Positions 9,788-17,800 of a stretch of DNA of 35,080 nucleotides are shown piece after piece. Below the pieces are notes generated by a model, which was not told the origin of the DNA, searched no databases, and was given only the letters and a program-made list of their open reading frames with translations. Made by a program: the position numbers and the translations under genes. Position 1 is the first letter of the stretch; each line of letters opens with the position of its first letter. The stretch comes from Serpentinimonas barnesii (GTDB lineage: Bacteria > Pseudomonadota > Gammaproteobacteria > Burkholderiales > Burkholderiaceae_C): the NCBI RefSeq assembly GCF_000696225.1, contig NZ_BAWN01000025.1, positions 1-35,080 on the forward strand, given 5' to 3'.

Positions 9788-11734
9788 ATGCACGACGTTG
9801 AACTTCAGTTGCTGCGCTTTCGGCACCGGGTGCAGGTGGCGCTGGTGGTGGTGCTGCTGGCCTTGGGTTTGCTGGGGCTGCGCATGTATGTGCTGCAAAT
9901 CCAGCGCCACGCCGATTTGCAGGGGCGGGCCGAGAGCAACCGCACCGCCGTGCTGCCGCTGCCGCCGTTGCGCGGGCAAATCGTGGACCGCCACGGCGTG
10001 GTGCTGGCCGACAACCAGGCCGTGTTCACGCTAGAAATCACCCCGGCGCTGGCCGGTGATCTGGAGCAAACGCTGGCCGCTGTGGCCGAATTGATCCCGA
10101 TCACGCCGCGCGAGCTGCGCCGCTTCCAGCGCTTGCGCGCCGAGTCGCACCGCTTTGATTCGCTGCCACTGCGCACGCGCCTGACGGCCGAGGAAATGCC
10201 TGTCATTGCCGCGCAGTTGTTCCGGTTGCCCGGCGTCTCGATCCAAGCGCGGCACTTGCGCCACTACCCGCTGGGCGCGACGGCGGTGCACGTGGTGGGG
10301 CATGTGGGGCGCATCAATCAGCGCGATCAAGAGCGCATGGCCGAGTGGCCGCCCGAGCGGTTGGCCAACTACCGCGGCACCGACCACCTGGGCAAGCTGG
10401 GGGTGGAGCAAAGCCACGAGCCAAGCCTGCACGGAACGACCGGTTTCAAACGGGTCGAAATCAATTCCCACGGCCAGGCGGTGCGCACCTTGGAAACGAC
10501 GGCGGCGCAACCTGGGCACACCCTGCGCTTGACCATCGACGCGCGCCTGCAACATCTGATCGAGCAGCTTTTTGGCCAGCGCCGGGGCGCCTTGGTGGCG
10601 ATCGACCCGCGCAACGGCGAAATTCTGGCCTTTGTCAGCCTGCCCACCTTCGACCCCAATCTGTTCGTCGATGGCATTGGCGTCGAAGACTGGCGCGCCC
10701 TCAACGAATCGATCGAGCGGCCGATGCACAACCGCGCTTTGCGCGCGACTTACCCACCGGGCTCGACCTACAAGCCGTTCATGGCCTTGGCGGGGCTGGA
10801 ACTGGGCTTGCGGCGGCCCGATTCCGTGGTTTACGATCCCGGCTTTTGGGTGCTGGGCAACCAGCGCTTTCGCAGCGTGGGGGAGCGCCACTTGGGGCCA
10901 GTGGACCTGCGGCGCGCCATGGCGGTTTCGAGCAACGTGTATTTTTATACCTTGGCGCACGAAATGGGCATCGAAGCCATGCACGATTTCATGCAGCCAC
11001 TGGGTTTGGGCCAGCTCACCGGCATCGATTTGGTGGGTGAGTCGCGCGGCTTGTTGCCCAATCAGGCGTGGAAGCGCAGCGCTTACCAACACCCTTCCCA
11101 GCAGCGCTGGTTTGCGGGCGATACGGTGGCGGCCGGCATCGGGCAGGGCTACAACAGCTTCACCATGCTGCAACTGGCCTCGGCCACCGCCACGCTGGCC
11201 AGCGGTGGCGTGCGCCAGCGCCCGCATTTGGGGCTGCGCGTCTACGACCCCAGCGCACCGCGTGGGCGCGCCTTGGTTGAGCCGGAGGGTCATGCGTTGA
11301 ACCTGAATCCTGCGCACCTGCAGGCGGTGCTCGATTCCATGGAGGCGGTCAACGTGGAAGGCGGGACGGCTGCGCGCGTCTTTGCTGGCGCGCCCTACCG
11401 CAGCGGCGGCAAGACCGGCACCGCGCAGGCGGTGGGCATCGCCCAAGGCCAGCGCTACGACGCCGCCCAATTGGAAGAGCATCAGCGCAGCCACTCACTC
11501 TACATCGGCTTTGCGCCGCTGGAGTCGCCCACGGTGGCGCTGGCGGTGATCGTGGAAAACGCCGGCTTTGGCTCGGTGGCGGCGGCGCCGATCGCACGGC
11601 GGGTCTTTGATTACCTGTTGTTGGGCCTGTACCCGAGTGAGCAAGACATCGCCGCCACGCAACTGGGCCAAGCGGGCGCCCCCATCGGCGTGCAGCGGCA
11701 GGTGCGCGAGGTGGTGTGGCACGTGCGGCCCTGA
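9788..11734 (+). CDS. mrdA: Penicillin-binding protein 2 (peptidoglycan transpeptidase)
   Basis: PBP2 cross-links peptidoglycan along the side wall together with RodA and MreBCD. The 648-residue protein has an N-terminal membrane anchor at about 16-36, the 'LPPLRGQIVDRHGVVLADN' pedestal motif (from 58), and the transpeptidase domain with the active-site serine in STYK (326-329), SSN (381-383) and KTG (542-544). All three motifs are intact and the length is usual. It is the last gene of the mre operon here: rodA, often next, is absent, and the following gene points the other way. Confidence 0.97.
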   Translation: MHDVELQLLRFRHRVQVALVVVLLALGLLGLRMYVLQIQRHADLQGRAESNRTAVLPLPPLRGQIVDRHGVVLADNQAVFTLEITPALAGDLEQTLAAVAELIPITPRELRRFQRLRAESHRFDSLPLRTRLTAEEMPVIAAQLFRLPGVSIQARHLRHYPLGATAVHVVGHVGRINQRDQERMAEWPPERLANYRGTDHLGKLGVEQSHEPSLHGTTGFKRVEINSHGQAVRTLETTAAQPGHTLRLTIDARLQHLIEQLFGQRRGALVAIDPRNGEILAFVSLPTFDPNLFVDGIGVEDWRALNESIERPMHNRALRATYPPGSTYKPFMALAGLELGLRRPDSVVYDPGFWVLGNQRFRSVGERHLGPVDLRRAMAVSSNVYFYTLAHEMGIEAMHDFMQPLGLGQLTGIDLVGESRGLLPNQAWKRSAYQHPSQQRWFAGDTVAAGIGQGYNSFTMLQLASATATLASGGVRQRPHLGLRVYDPSAPRGRALVEPEGHALNLNPAHLQAVLDSMEAVNVEGGTAARVFAGAPYRSGGKTGTAQAVGIAQGQRYDAAQLEEHQRSHSLYIGFAPLESPTVALAVIVENAGFGSVAAAPIARRVFDYLLLGLYPSEQDIAATQLGQAGAPIGVQRQVREVVWHVRP

Positions 11735-11762
11735 GGGGGCAGCCAAACGCCGTGGTGGTGCC

Positions 11763-12251
11763 CTAGCCCGGTGGCTGCGCGGCATAGGGATCGGCAAATC
11801 CGAGCCTGGCGAGGATCTCGCGCTCGCGCGCCTCCATCGCCTCGGCGTCGGCTGCGCTGGTTTCGTGCTCCCAGCCTTGGGCGTGCAGCGCGCCGTGCAC
11901 GATCAGGTGCGCATAGTGGGCTTGCAGGCTTTTGCCCTGGGCGGCGGCTTCTTGTTCCAGCACCGGGGCGCACAGCACCAGGTCGGCGTGTACCACGGGC
12001 GCTTGGGCGTAGTCGAAGGTGAGCACGTTGGTGGCGTAGTCACGCTGGCGGTAGTCGCGGTTCAGCGCCCGGCCTTCTGCGCTGCCGACGATGCGCACCG
12101 TGATTTCGCCCGGTGCCGCCAGCGCGTGGCGCAGCCAGCGCTGCACCAGGTGCCGGGGCAGGGCGGCGCGGTGGGTGGCCAGGGCCGCCTTGGCCGGTGC
12201 ACCCTCTGGGGGGGCGAATTGCAGCGAGAGCGTGAGGGGGGGCAGCTTCAT
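11763..12251 (-). CDS. ybeY: Endoribonuclease YbeY (16S rRNA maturation)
   Basis: YbeY is a zinc-dependent RNase needed for 16S rRNA 3'-end processing and late 70S quality control. The 162-residue protein holds the metal-binding motif [11 protein letters not shown] with His119, His123 and His129, and '[11 protein letters not shown]' (71-81), both diagnostic. The start at 12251 overlaps the phoH stop (ATGA). The gene pair matches the ybeZ-ybeY order of other proteobacteria; ybeX/corC is not next to it here. Ends 28 bp from the oppositely pointing mrdA. Confidence 0.95.
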   Translation of the reverse strand: MKLPPLTLSLQFAPPEGAPAKAALATHRAALPRHLVQRWLRHALAAPGEITVRIVGSAEGRALNRDYRQRDYATNVLTFDYAQAPVVHADLVLCAPVLEQEAAAQGKSLQAHYAHLIVHGALHAQGWEHETSAADAEAMEAREREILARLGFADPYAAQPPG

Positions 12252-13363
12252 GGGGCGGGTGCAGCGGGAACGACGGGGGTGGCAGCAGGGGCTGCGGCAG
12301 GGGCCGTAGGCGGGCGGCGGCGCGCTCGGGCGGGCGCAGGGCGGGGCGCAGAACCAAGTGCGGTGCCAGGGGCTGCAGGGTTGGAGGCACGCTGGGTGGC
12401 ACCCTGCGCACAGTGCGCGCCTTCGCTCACCCGGCCGCCGCCGCTGTCGTAGGCATCGACGATGCGCGCGACCAGCGGGTGCCGCACCACGTCGGCGCTG
12501 CTGAAGCGGTTGAAGGCGATGCCTTGCACGCGCTTCAACACCCGTTCGGCGTCGATCAGGCCGCTGAGCTGGGTGCGCGGCAAGTCGATCTGGCTCACAT
12601 CGCCCGTGATCACGGCCTTGCTGCCAAAGCCGAGCCGGGTCAGAAACATCTTCATCTGCTCCGGGGTGGTGTTTTGCGCTTCGTCTAGGATGACGAAGGC
12701 GTGGTTCAGCGTGCGCCCGCGCATAAAGGCCAGCGGCGCGACCTCGATCTGCTGGCGCTCGAAGGCCTTTTGCACTTTCTCAAAGCCCATCAGGTCGTAG
12801 AGCGCGTCGAACAGCGGGCGCAGATAAGGATCGACCTTTTGCGCCAGGTCGCCGGGCAAAAAGCCGAGCCGCTCGCCCGCTTCCACGGCCGGGCGCGTGA
12901 GCACGATGCGCTGCACCGCGCTGCGCTCCAGCGCATCGACGGCGCAGGCCACGGCCAGAAAGGTTTTGCCGGTGCCCGCCGGGCCGATGCCAAAGGTGAT
13001 GTCGTGCGTGGCCATGTGCGCCAGGTAGCGCTGCTGGTTCGGGCTGCGGCCCTGCACCGTGCCGCGCCGGGTTTGCAGCAGCAGCGCCTCGGGGCCGGCG
13101 TTGGGCAGGGCGGTTTCGCCGCTGAGCATGAGCTGCAGCTGCTCGGCCGGGATCGGGGCGCGCGCCATTTCGTACAGCGCTTGCAGCACCTGCAGCGCCT
13201 GCTCGGCGCGCGCCTTGGGGCCTTCGATGCGAAACTGCTCGAATCGGTGCGCCACTTTGATTTGCAAGGCGGCCTCGATGCTGCGCAAGTGGCAGTCCAG
13301 CGGGCCGCACAAGTGCGCCATGCGCAGGTTGTCGGGCGGGGTGAAGGTGTGGCGCAGAATCAA
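12248..13363 (-). CDS. phoH: PhoH-family ATPase (YbeZ)
   Basis: PhoH/YbeZ is a cytoplasmic NTPase, thought to act with YbeY on RNA and ribosomes. Walker A is GPAGTGKT at 127-134 and Walker B 'FVILDEAQN' has Asp227 and Glu228; '[10 protein letters not shown]' follows. From about residue 305 the protein becomes a 60-residue Ala/Pro/Arg-rich tail, likely disordered. The start is uncertain: the family-like N-terminus '[13 protein letters not shown]' needs the TTG at 13363 (or a nearby ATT), while the first ATG, at 13321, would remove 14 residues. No good Shine-Dalgarno precedes either. The TTG is 29 bp from the divergent ruvA start. Coupled to ybeY by an ATGA overlap. Confidence 0.93.
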   Translation of the reverse strand: MILRHTFTPPDNLRMAHLCGPLDCHLRSIEAALQIKVAHRFEQFRIEGPKARAEQALQVLQALYEMARAPIPAEQLQLMLSGETALPNAGPEALLLQTRRGTVQGRSPNQQRYLAHMATHDITFGIGPAGTGKTFLAVACAVDALERSAVQRIVLTRPAVEAGERLGFLPGDLAQKVDPYLRPLFDALYDLMGFEKVQKAFERQQIEVAPLAFMRGRTLNHAFVILDEAQNTTPEQMKMFLTRLGFGSKAVITGDVSQIDLPRTQLSGLIDAERVLKRVQGIAFNRFSSADVVRHPLVARIVDAYDSGGGRVSEGAHCAQGATQRASNPAAPGTALGSAPRPAPARARRRPPTAPAAAPAATPVVPAAPAP

Positions 13364-13392
13364 ACCGATAATCCGCAGAAAGGAATACCCCG

Positions 13393-13977
13393 ATGATAGG
13401 CAAATTAAGCGGCACCCTGTTGGAAAAATCGCCGCCGCAGATCGTGATCGACTGCCACGGCGTGGGCTACGAGCTTGAGGTGCCCATGAGCACCTTCTAC
13501 GGCCTGCCCGCGCTGGGTGCGCCGGTGGCGCTGCTGGCGCACCAGGTGGTGCGCGAAGACGCGCACCTGCTGTACGGCTTTGCCACGGCGGTGGAGCGCC
13601 AGGCCTTTAGGCAGTTGATCAAGATTGCGGGCATTGGGCCGCGGCTGGCGCTGTCGATTTTGTCGGGCTTGAGCGTGGCCGAGCTGGCGCAGGCGGTCAC
13701 GGCGCAAGACGGGGCGCGCCTGATCAAGGTGCCGGGCGTAGGCAAAAAAACCGCCGACCGGCTGCTGCTCGAACTCAAGGGCAAGCTCGGGGCCGATCTG
13801 GGGCCGTTGGTGCCTGGGCGCACACCACCCGCCAGCGCGGCGCAGACCGACATTGAGCAAGCCCTGCTGGCGCTGGGCTACAACGAACGCGAGGCCGCCG
13901 CCGCGCTGAAGGCGCTGCCGCCCGAGGTGGGGGTGAGCGAGGGCATCAAGCTGGCGCTGAAAGCGCTGGCGCGCTAA
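13393..13977 (+). CDS. ruvA: Holliday junction branch migration protein RuvA
   Basis: RuvA binds four-way DNA junctions and loads the RuvB motor. The 194-residue protein shows the N-terminal OB-fold '[20 protein letters not shown]', the helix-hairpin-helix motifs '[14 protein letters not shown]' and '[20 protein letters not shown]', and a C-terminal RuvB-binding domain ('[20 protein letters not shown]'). An AAAGGA site eight bases before the ATG supports the start. RuvB begins 9 bp after its stop; ruvC is not in the window. Confidence 0.97.
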   Translation: MIGKLSGTLLEKSPPQIVIDCHGVGYELEVPMSTFYGLPALGAPVALLAHQVVREDAHLLYGFATAVERQAFRQLIKIAGIGPRLALSILSGLSVAELAQAVTAQDGARLIKVPGVGKKTADRLLLELKGKLGADLGPLVPGRTPPASAAQTDIEQALLALGYNEREAAAALKALPPEVGVSEGIKLALKALAR

Positions 13978-13986
13978 GGGGCTGCC

Positions 13987-15045
13987 ATGAGCATAGAAAC
14001 CGACGACTTTGCCCCCGCCGCCCGGCGCACCGTGTCGGCGCGGCCCGAAAGCCCACGCGAGGAGGCGCTGGAGCGCGCCCTGCGCCCCAAGGGGCTGGCC
14101 GAGTACGTGGGGCAGGCCAAGGCGCGCGAGCAGTTGGAGATTTTCATTGGGGCGGCCAAGAAGCGGCGCGAGGCGCTCGACCACGTGCTGCTGTTTGGCC
14201 CGCCGGGCTTGGGCAAAACCACGCTCAGCCACATCATCGCCTATGAGCTGGGCGTGAACCTGCGCCAAACCAGCGGCCCGGTGCTGGAAAAGCCCAAGGA
14301 CCTGGCGGCGCTGCTCACCAACCTAGAGCCCAACGATGTGCTGTTCATCGACGAAATCCACCGCCTCTCGCCGGTGGTGGAGGAAATCCTGTACCCGGCG
14401 CTGGAGGACTACCAGATCGACATCATGATCGGCGAAGGGCCGGCGGCGCGCTCGATCAAGCTCGATTTGCAGCCCTTCACGCTGGTGGGGGCGACCACGC
14501 GCGCGGGCATGCTCACGAATCCGTTGCGCGATCGCTTTGGCATCGTGGCGCGGCTGGAGTTTTACAGCCCCGAGGAGCTGGAGCTGATCGTGCGCCGCAG
14601 CGCCGGCCTGCTGGCGGTGCCGCTGGATGCCGCCGGGGGCTTTGAGATTGCGCGCCGCTCGCGGGGCACCCCGCGCATTGCCAATCGGCTGCTGCGCCGG
14701 GTGCGCGACTACGCCGAAGTCAAGGGCGACGGCCGCATCACCGAGCAGACAGCGCAGCGCGCCCTGACCATGCTCGACGTCGATGCGCTCGGTTTTGACC
14801 TGATGGACCGCAAGCTGCTGGAAGCGCTGATCCACAAATTCGACGGCGGCCCCGTGGGGCTGGACAACATCGCCGCCAGCATCGGCGAGGAGCCCGGCAC
14901 CATCGAGGACGTGATCGAGCCCTATTTGATCCAGCAAGGCTATTTGCAGCGCACCCCGCGCGGGCGCATCGCCACCCAAGCCGCGTACCGGCACTTGGGG
15001 CTGGCAGCGCCCAGCGCCGCCCACGACCTCTTTGCCGCCGAGTGA
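13987..15045 (+). CDS. ruvB: Holliday junction branch migration ATPase RuvB
   Basis: RuvB is the hexameric AAA+ motor that pumps DNA through RuvA-bound junctions in recombination and fork repair. The 352-residue protein has Walker A GPPGLGKT (71-78), Walker B 'LFIDEIHRL' (Asp122, Glu123), the 'GATTRAGML' sensor region and arginine-rich '[18 protein letters not shown]', then the winged-helix C-terminal domain with '[14 protein letters not shown]'. Length and motifs are normal. Operon with ruvA. Confidence 0.98.
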   Translation: MSIETDDFAPAARRTVSARPESPREEALERALRPKGLAEYVGQAKAREQLEIFIGAAKKRREALDHVLLFGPPGLGKTTLSHIIAYELGVNLRQTSGPVLEKPKDLAALLTNLEPNDVLFIDEIHRLSPVVEEILYPALEDYQIDIMIGEGPAARSIKLDLQPFTLVGATTRAGMLTNPLRDRFGIVARLEFYSPEELELIVRRSAGLLAVPLDAAGGFEIARRSRGTPRIANRLLRRVRDYAEVKGDGRITEQTAQRALTMLDVDALGFDLMDRKLLEALIHKFDGGPVGLDNIAASIGEEPGTIEDVIEPYLIQQGYLQRTPRGRIATQAAYRHLGLAAPSAAHDLFAAE

Positions 15046-15073
15046 CCAAGCCTACAAGACGGGCGCGAGGGGC

Positions 15074-15712
15074 TTAGCTCAGCGGCTCATCGACCGGCGC
15101 GGCGTCCAGGTGCAGGGTGTCGGCCCAGCCCACCAGCCGCAGCCCCTGCGGGCTCCAGAGCAGGCGGTTGATGGCGGCGTTGCCCAACTGCCAGGTGCGC
15201 GGCGCTTGCAAGTCCACCCCGGTGGCCAGGCGGTACAGGGTATCGAGCACGCCGCCGTGGGTGACGATCACGATCTGCTGCCCCAGGTGCGCCGCCGCCA
15301 CTTCTTCCAGCGCCTGCTGCACGCGCTGGCGCAGCGCCAGCAGCGACTCGCCACCCGGCGGGGCGAAATCCGGCACGCGGCGGCGCCAAAGCTCGGTGAG
15401 ATCGGGCTGCGTGGTTTCGAGTTCGCTCCAGCGGCTGCCTTGGCAGACGCCAAAGTGGCGCTCGCGCAAACCCAGGTGCAGTTGCGTCTCCAGGCCTTGG
15501 GTGCGGGCGATGGCGGAGGCGGTGTCGGCGGCGCGCAACAAATCGCTGCTGTAAACGGCCCCCAGCGGCTCGCCGCGCAGCGCCTCGGCGGTGCGTTCGG
15601 CCTGCCAACGGCCGGTCATGTTGAGCTCGATGTCGAGCTGGCCTTGGATGCGGTTGTCGCGGTTCCAGGCGGTTTCGCCGTGCCGGATCGCCAAAATGCG
15701 GGTGCAGTGCAC
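15074..15712 (-). CDS. Histidine phosphatase family protein (phosphoglycerate-mutase-like)
   Basis: This 212-residue cytoplasmic enzyme has the catalytic 'RHGETAWN' motif with His11, 'YSSDLLRAADTA', 'LRERHFGVCQG' (acid/base region) and the second histidine in 'VTHGGVLDTL'. These are the marks of the branch-1 histidine phosphatases, which include GpmB-like proteins, alpha-ribazole phosphatase and broad phosphatases; the substrate cannot be told. The start is most likely the GTG at 15712, preceded by AGGGG at eight bases; the TTG at 15751 would read through a hairpin and its T-run. Divergent from cheV, with 91 bp between start codons. Confidence 0.9.
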   Translation of the reverse strand: MHCTRILAIRHGETAWNRDNRIQGQLDIELNMTGRWQAERTAEALRGEPLGAVYSSDLLRAADTASAIARTQGLETQLHLGLRERHFGVCQGSRWSELETTQPDLTELWRRRVPDFAPPGGESLLALRQRVQQALEEVAAAHLGQQIVIVTHGGVLDTLYRLATGVDLQAPRTWQLGNAAINRLLWSPQGLRLVGWADTLHLDAAPVDEPLS

Positions 15713-15725
15713 GCTTGTGTCCCCT

Positions 15726-15749
15726 AAAAAAAGCCGACAGCAGATCGGC
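15726..15749 (-). terminator. Hairpin plus T-run in the leader of the histidine phosphatase gene
   Basis: Read leftwards, GCCGA (15745-15749) pairs with TCGGC (15733-15737) across a 7-base loop and is followed at once by seven T residues (15726-15732). This has the form of an intrinsic terminator with a short stem, located immediately before the AGGGG ribosome-binding site of the GTG at 15712. It could be a weak terminator, a leader attenuator or a chance fold. Confidence 0.35.
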
Positions 15750-15803
15750 AAGCCCTAGAATGGTAACGGGGATGGCGCGGTGCTGTCGCCACGAGGAGTT
15801 TTT

Positions 15804-16781
15804 ATGCCCACTGCTGCCCAAAAAGAGATCGACGAGCGCACCAACCTGACCGGTTCCAACAAGTTCGAGATGCTGCTGTTCAGGCTTGGCGACGCCAAGG
15901 GCAGCGAGCGCTCCGAGCTGTTTGGCATCAATGTGTTCAAAATCCGCGAGATCGTGGCCATGCCCGCAGTCACGGCCATGGCCGGTGCGCCGCAGCACGT
16001 GCTGGGGGTGGTGAACCTGCGCGGCCAGGTGATCCCGGTGATCGACCTGCCGGCCGTGGTGGGCTGTGTGCCCAAGACCGGCCTCAACATCATGCTGGTG
16101 ACCGAGTACGCGCGCACCACGCAAGCCTTTGCGGCCGAGTCGGTGGAAGACATCGTGCGCCTAGATTGGAAGCAAATTTTGTCGGCCGACGAAGCCATGG
16201 CGCGCGGCTACGTGACCAGCATCGCGCGCCTCGATGGCGACAAAAACAGCACCCGGCTGGCGCAGATTTTGGATGTGGAATCGATTTTGCAGCGCATTTT
16301 GCCGGCTGAGGAAGTGAACCTCAAGGCCAACTCCAGCGGTCCCGAGCTTAAATTGCGCCCCGGCGCGATCATCCTGGCCGCCGACGACTCCTTCGTGGCG
16401 CGCAGCATGATCGAGCAGGAGTTGAAGGCGCTCAAGCTGCCCTACGAAATGACCAAGACCGGCCAAGAGGCTTGGAATCGGCTGCAGGCCATTGCCGCCG
16501 AGTGCAAGGCCCAGGGGCAGGAGTTGAACGAGCGCGTGGCGCTGGTGTTGACCGATCTCGAAATGCCCGAGATGGACGGCTTCACCCTCACGCGCAACAT
16601 CAAAAAAGACCCGGTCATGCGCAGCGTGCCGGTGGTGATCCACTCCTCGCTCACCGGCGACACCAACGAGCAGCACGTGCGCAGCGCCGGGGCCGACGCC
16701 TATGTGGCCAAGTTTGCCGCGCGCGAGCTCGATGTGGTGCTGCGCCAGGCGCTGGCGCGCTACGAGGCCGTGGTGGCCTGA
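15804..16781 (+). CDS. cheV: Chemotaxis coupling protein CheV (CheW-REC)
   Basis: CheV joins a CheW-like domain, which couples chemoreceptors to CheA, to a receiver domain that allows phosphorylation-dependent adaptation. In this 325-residue protein the CheW domain spans about 17-168 ('[14 protein letters not shown]', '[19 protein letters not shown]'). The receiver spans about 187-325, with acidic residues Asp194-Asp195, the phospho-acceptor Asp251 in '[14 protein letters not shown]', and a C-terminal 'YVAKF' lysine. The ATG at 15804 follows GAGGAG at six bases. TAGAAT at 15755-15760 may be a -10. No other che gene is nearby. Its end overlaps the end of ttcA by 22 bp. Confidence 0.95.
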   Translation: MPTAAQKEIDERTNLTGSNKFEMLLFRLGDAKGSERSELFGINVFKIREIVAMPAVTAMAGAPQHVLGVVNLRGQVIPVIDLPAVVGCVPKTGLNIMLVTEYARTTQAFAAESVEDIVRLDWKQILSADEAMARGYVTSIARLDGDKNSTRLAQILDVESILQRILPAEEVNLKANSSGPELKLRPGAIILAADDSFVARSMIEQELKALKLPYEMTKTGQEAWNRLQAIAAECKAQGQELNERVALVLTDLEMPEMDGFTLTRNIKKDPVMRSVPVVIHSSLTGDTNEQHVRSAGADAYVAKFAARELDVVLRQALARYEAVVA

Positions 16782-17749
16782 GTCTGCGCTTGCGCTGGAT
16801 CGGGCGGCGGTGCGGCACACGCGCTGCCCGCGGCGGGGCGCGCTTGGCGCAGGGCTTGCACCGAAACCGATACCGGAACCGGCACCGGCACCCCCAGTCC
16901 GGTGGGGGCGGCGTTTGCGGGCGCCTCTTCGCTATCGAACACGGTATCGCCCTCGTCCGAGGGCTGGCCCGTGGTTTGCAGGGTCTCGAAAGGGAACAAT
17001 TCGCGGTCCATCAGGTGGCTGGGCACCACGCTTTGCAGCGCCTTGAGCATGTTGTCGAGCCGCCCCGGGTGTTTTTTCTCCCACTCGCGCAGCATCTGGC
17101 CCACTTGCTGGCGCTGCAGATTGTCTTGGCTGCCGCACAGGGTGCAGGGGATGAGCGGGAACTGGCGCACTTCGGCCCAGCGGATCAGGTCCGGTTCGGC
17201 CACGTAGGCCAGTGGCCGAATCACCATGAATTCGCCGTTGTCGCTCACCAGCTTGGCCGGCATGCCTTTGAGCTTGGCGCCAAAAAACATATTGAGCAGC
17301 AGCGTTTGCAAGATGTCGTCGCGGTGGTGCCCGAGCGCAATCTTGTTGCAGCCCAGTTCGCGCGCCACGCGGTACAAAATGCCCCGGCGCAGGCGGCTGC
17401 ACAGGCTGCACAGGGTTTTGCCCTCGGGGATCACTTTTTTCACCACGCGGTAGGTGTCTTGGGTCTCGATGTGAAAGGGCACCCCAAGCTGCGACAGGTA
17501 AGCGGGCAGCACCTCGGCCGGAAAGCCGGGTTGTTTTTGGTCCAAGTTGACGGCAATCAGCTCGAACTCGATCGGGGCGCGCTGGCGCAGCTTGAGCAAA
17601 ATGTCGAGCAGCGCATAGCTGTCTTTGCCGCCGCTGAGGCAGACCATGACGCGGTCGCCGGCCTCAATCATGCGGTAGTCGGCAATCGCTTGGCCGGTCA
17701 GGCGGCACAGGCGTTTTTCGAGTTTGTGGTTTTCGCGTTCGAGGTTCAT
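16760..17749 (-). CDS. ttcA: tRNA 2-thiocytidine(32) synthetase TtcA
   Basis: TtcA thiolates cytidine 32 of certain tRNAs in an ATP-dependent, Fe-S cluster-dependent reaction. The 329-residue protein has the PP-loop SGGKDS (39-44), the first CxxC Cys114/Cys117 in '[12 protein letters not shown]', 'GHHRDD', and the second CxxC Cys202/Cys205 in 'PCTLCGSQ'. The core ends near residue 260 ('[11 protein letters not shown]'). A low-complexity tail follows with Val-Pro and Val-Ser dipeptides encoded by an imperfect 6-bp repeat, then an Ala/Pro/Gln-rich end that overlaps cheV by 22 bp. The tail looks like a late extension and is probably disordered. Confidence 0.95.
   Translation of the reverse strand: MNLERENHKLEKRLCRLTGQAIADYRMIEAGDRVMVCLSGGKDSYALLDILLKLRQRAPIEFELIAVNLDQKQPGFPAEVLPAYLSQLGVPFHIETQDTYRVVKKVIPEGKTLCSLCSRLRRGILYRVARELGCNKIALGHHRDDILQTLLLNMFFGAKLKGMPAKLVSDNGEFMVIRPLAYVAEPDLIRWAEVRQFPLIPCTLCGSQDNLQRQQVGQMLREWEKKHPGRLDNMLKALQSVVPSHLMDRELFPFETLQTTGQPSDEGDTVFDSEEAPANAAPTGLGVPVPVPVSVSVQALRQARPAAGSACAAPPPDPAQAQTQATTAS
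16860..16892. repeat. Imperfect 6-bp tandem repeat in the 3' part of ttcA
   Basis: ACC alternates with GAA, GAT, GGA, GGC and GGC, giving about five and a half units of six bases. On the ttcA strand it encodes '[12 protein letters not shown]'. Such a repeat can gain or lose units without a frameshift, so tail length may vary between strains. Confidence 0.75.
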
Positions 17750-17770
17750 GGGAGTCTTATAGCCCAGTTC

Positions 17771-17800
17771 AGAAAGTTATCCTAAAAAGATAAACTTTCT
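17771..17800 (-). promoter_or_regulatory. AT-rich inverted repeat between the c-di-GMP gene and ttcA
   Basis: AGAAAGTTATC (17771-17781) and GATAAACTTTCT (17789-17800) form an 11-bp stem with one bulged base and a 7-base loop. The repeat overlaps the TAG stop of the GGDEF-EAL gene. In the transcript from that gene the hairpin is not followed by a U-run, so it is not a canonical intrinsic terminator. It may be a terminator variant, an RNA stabiliser or an operator ahead of ttcA. Confidence 0.5.

Noticed and set aside
15715-15760. Flagellar sigma-28 promoter for cheV
   Set aside because: TAAA and GCCGA occur, but their spacing (4 bases instead of about 15) does not match the consensus.
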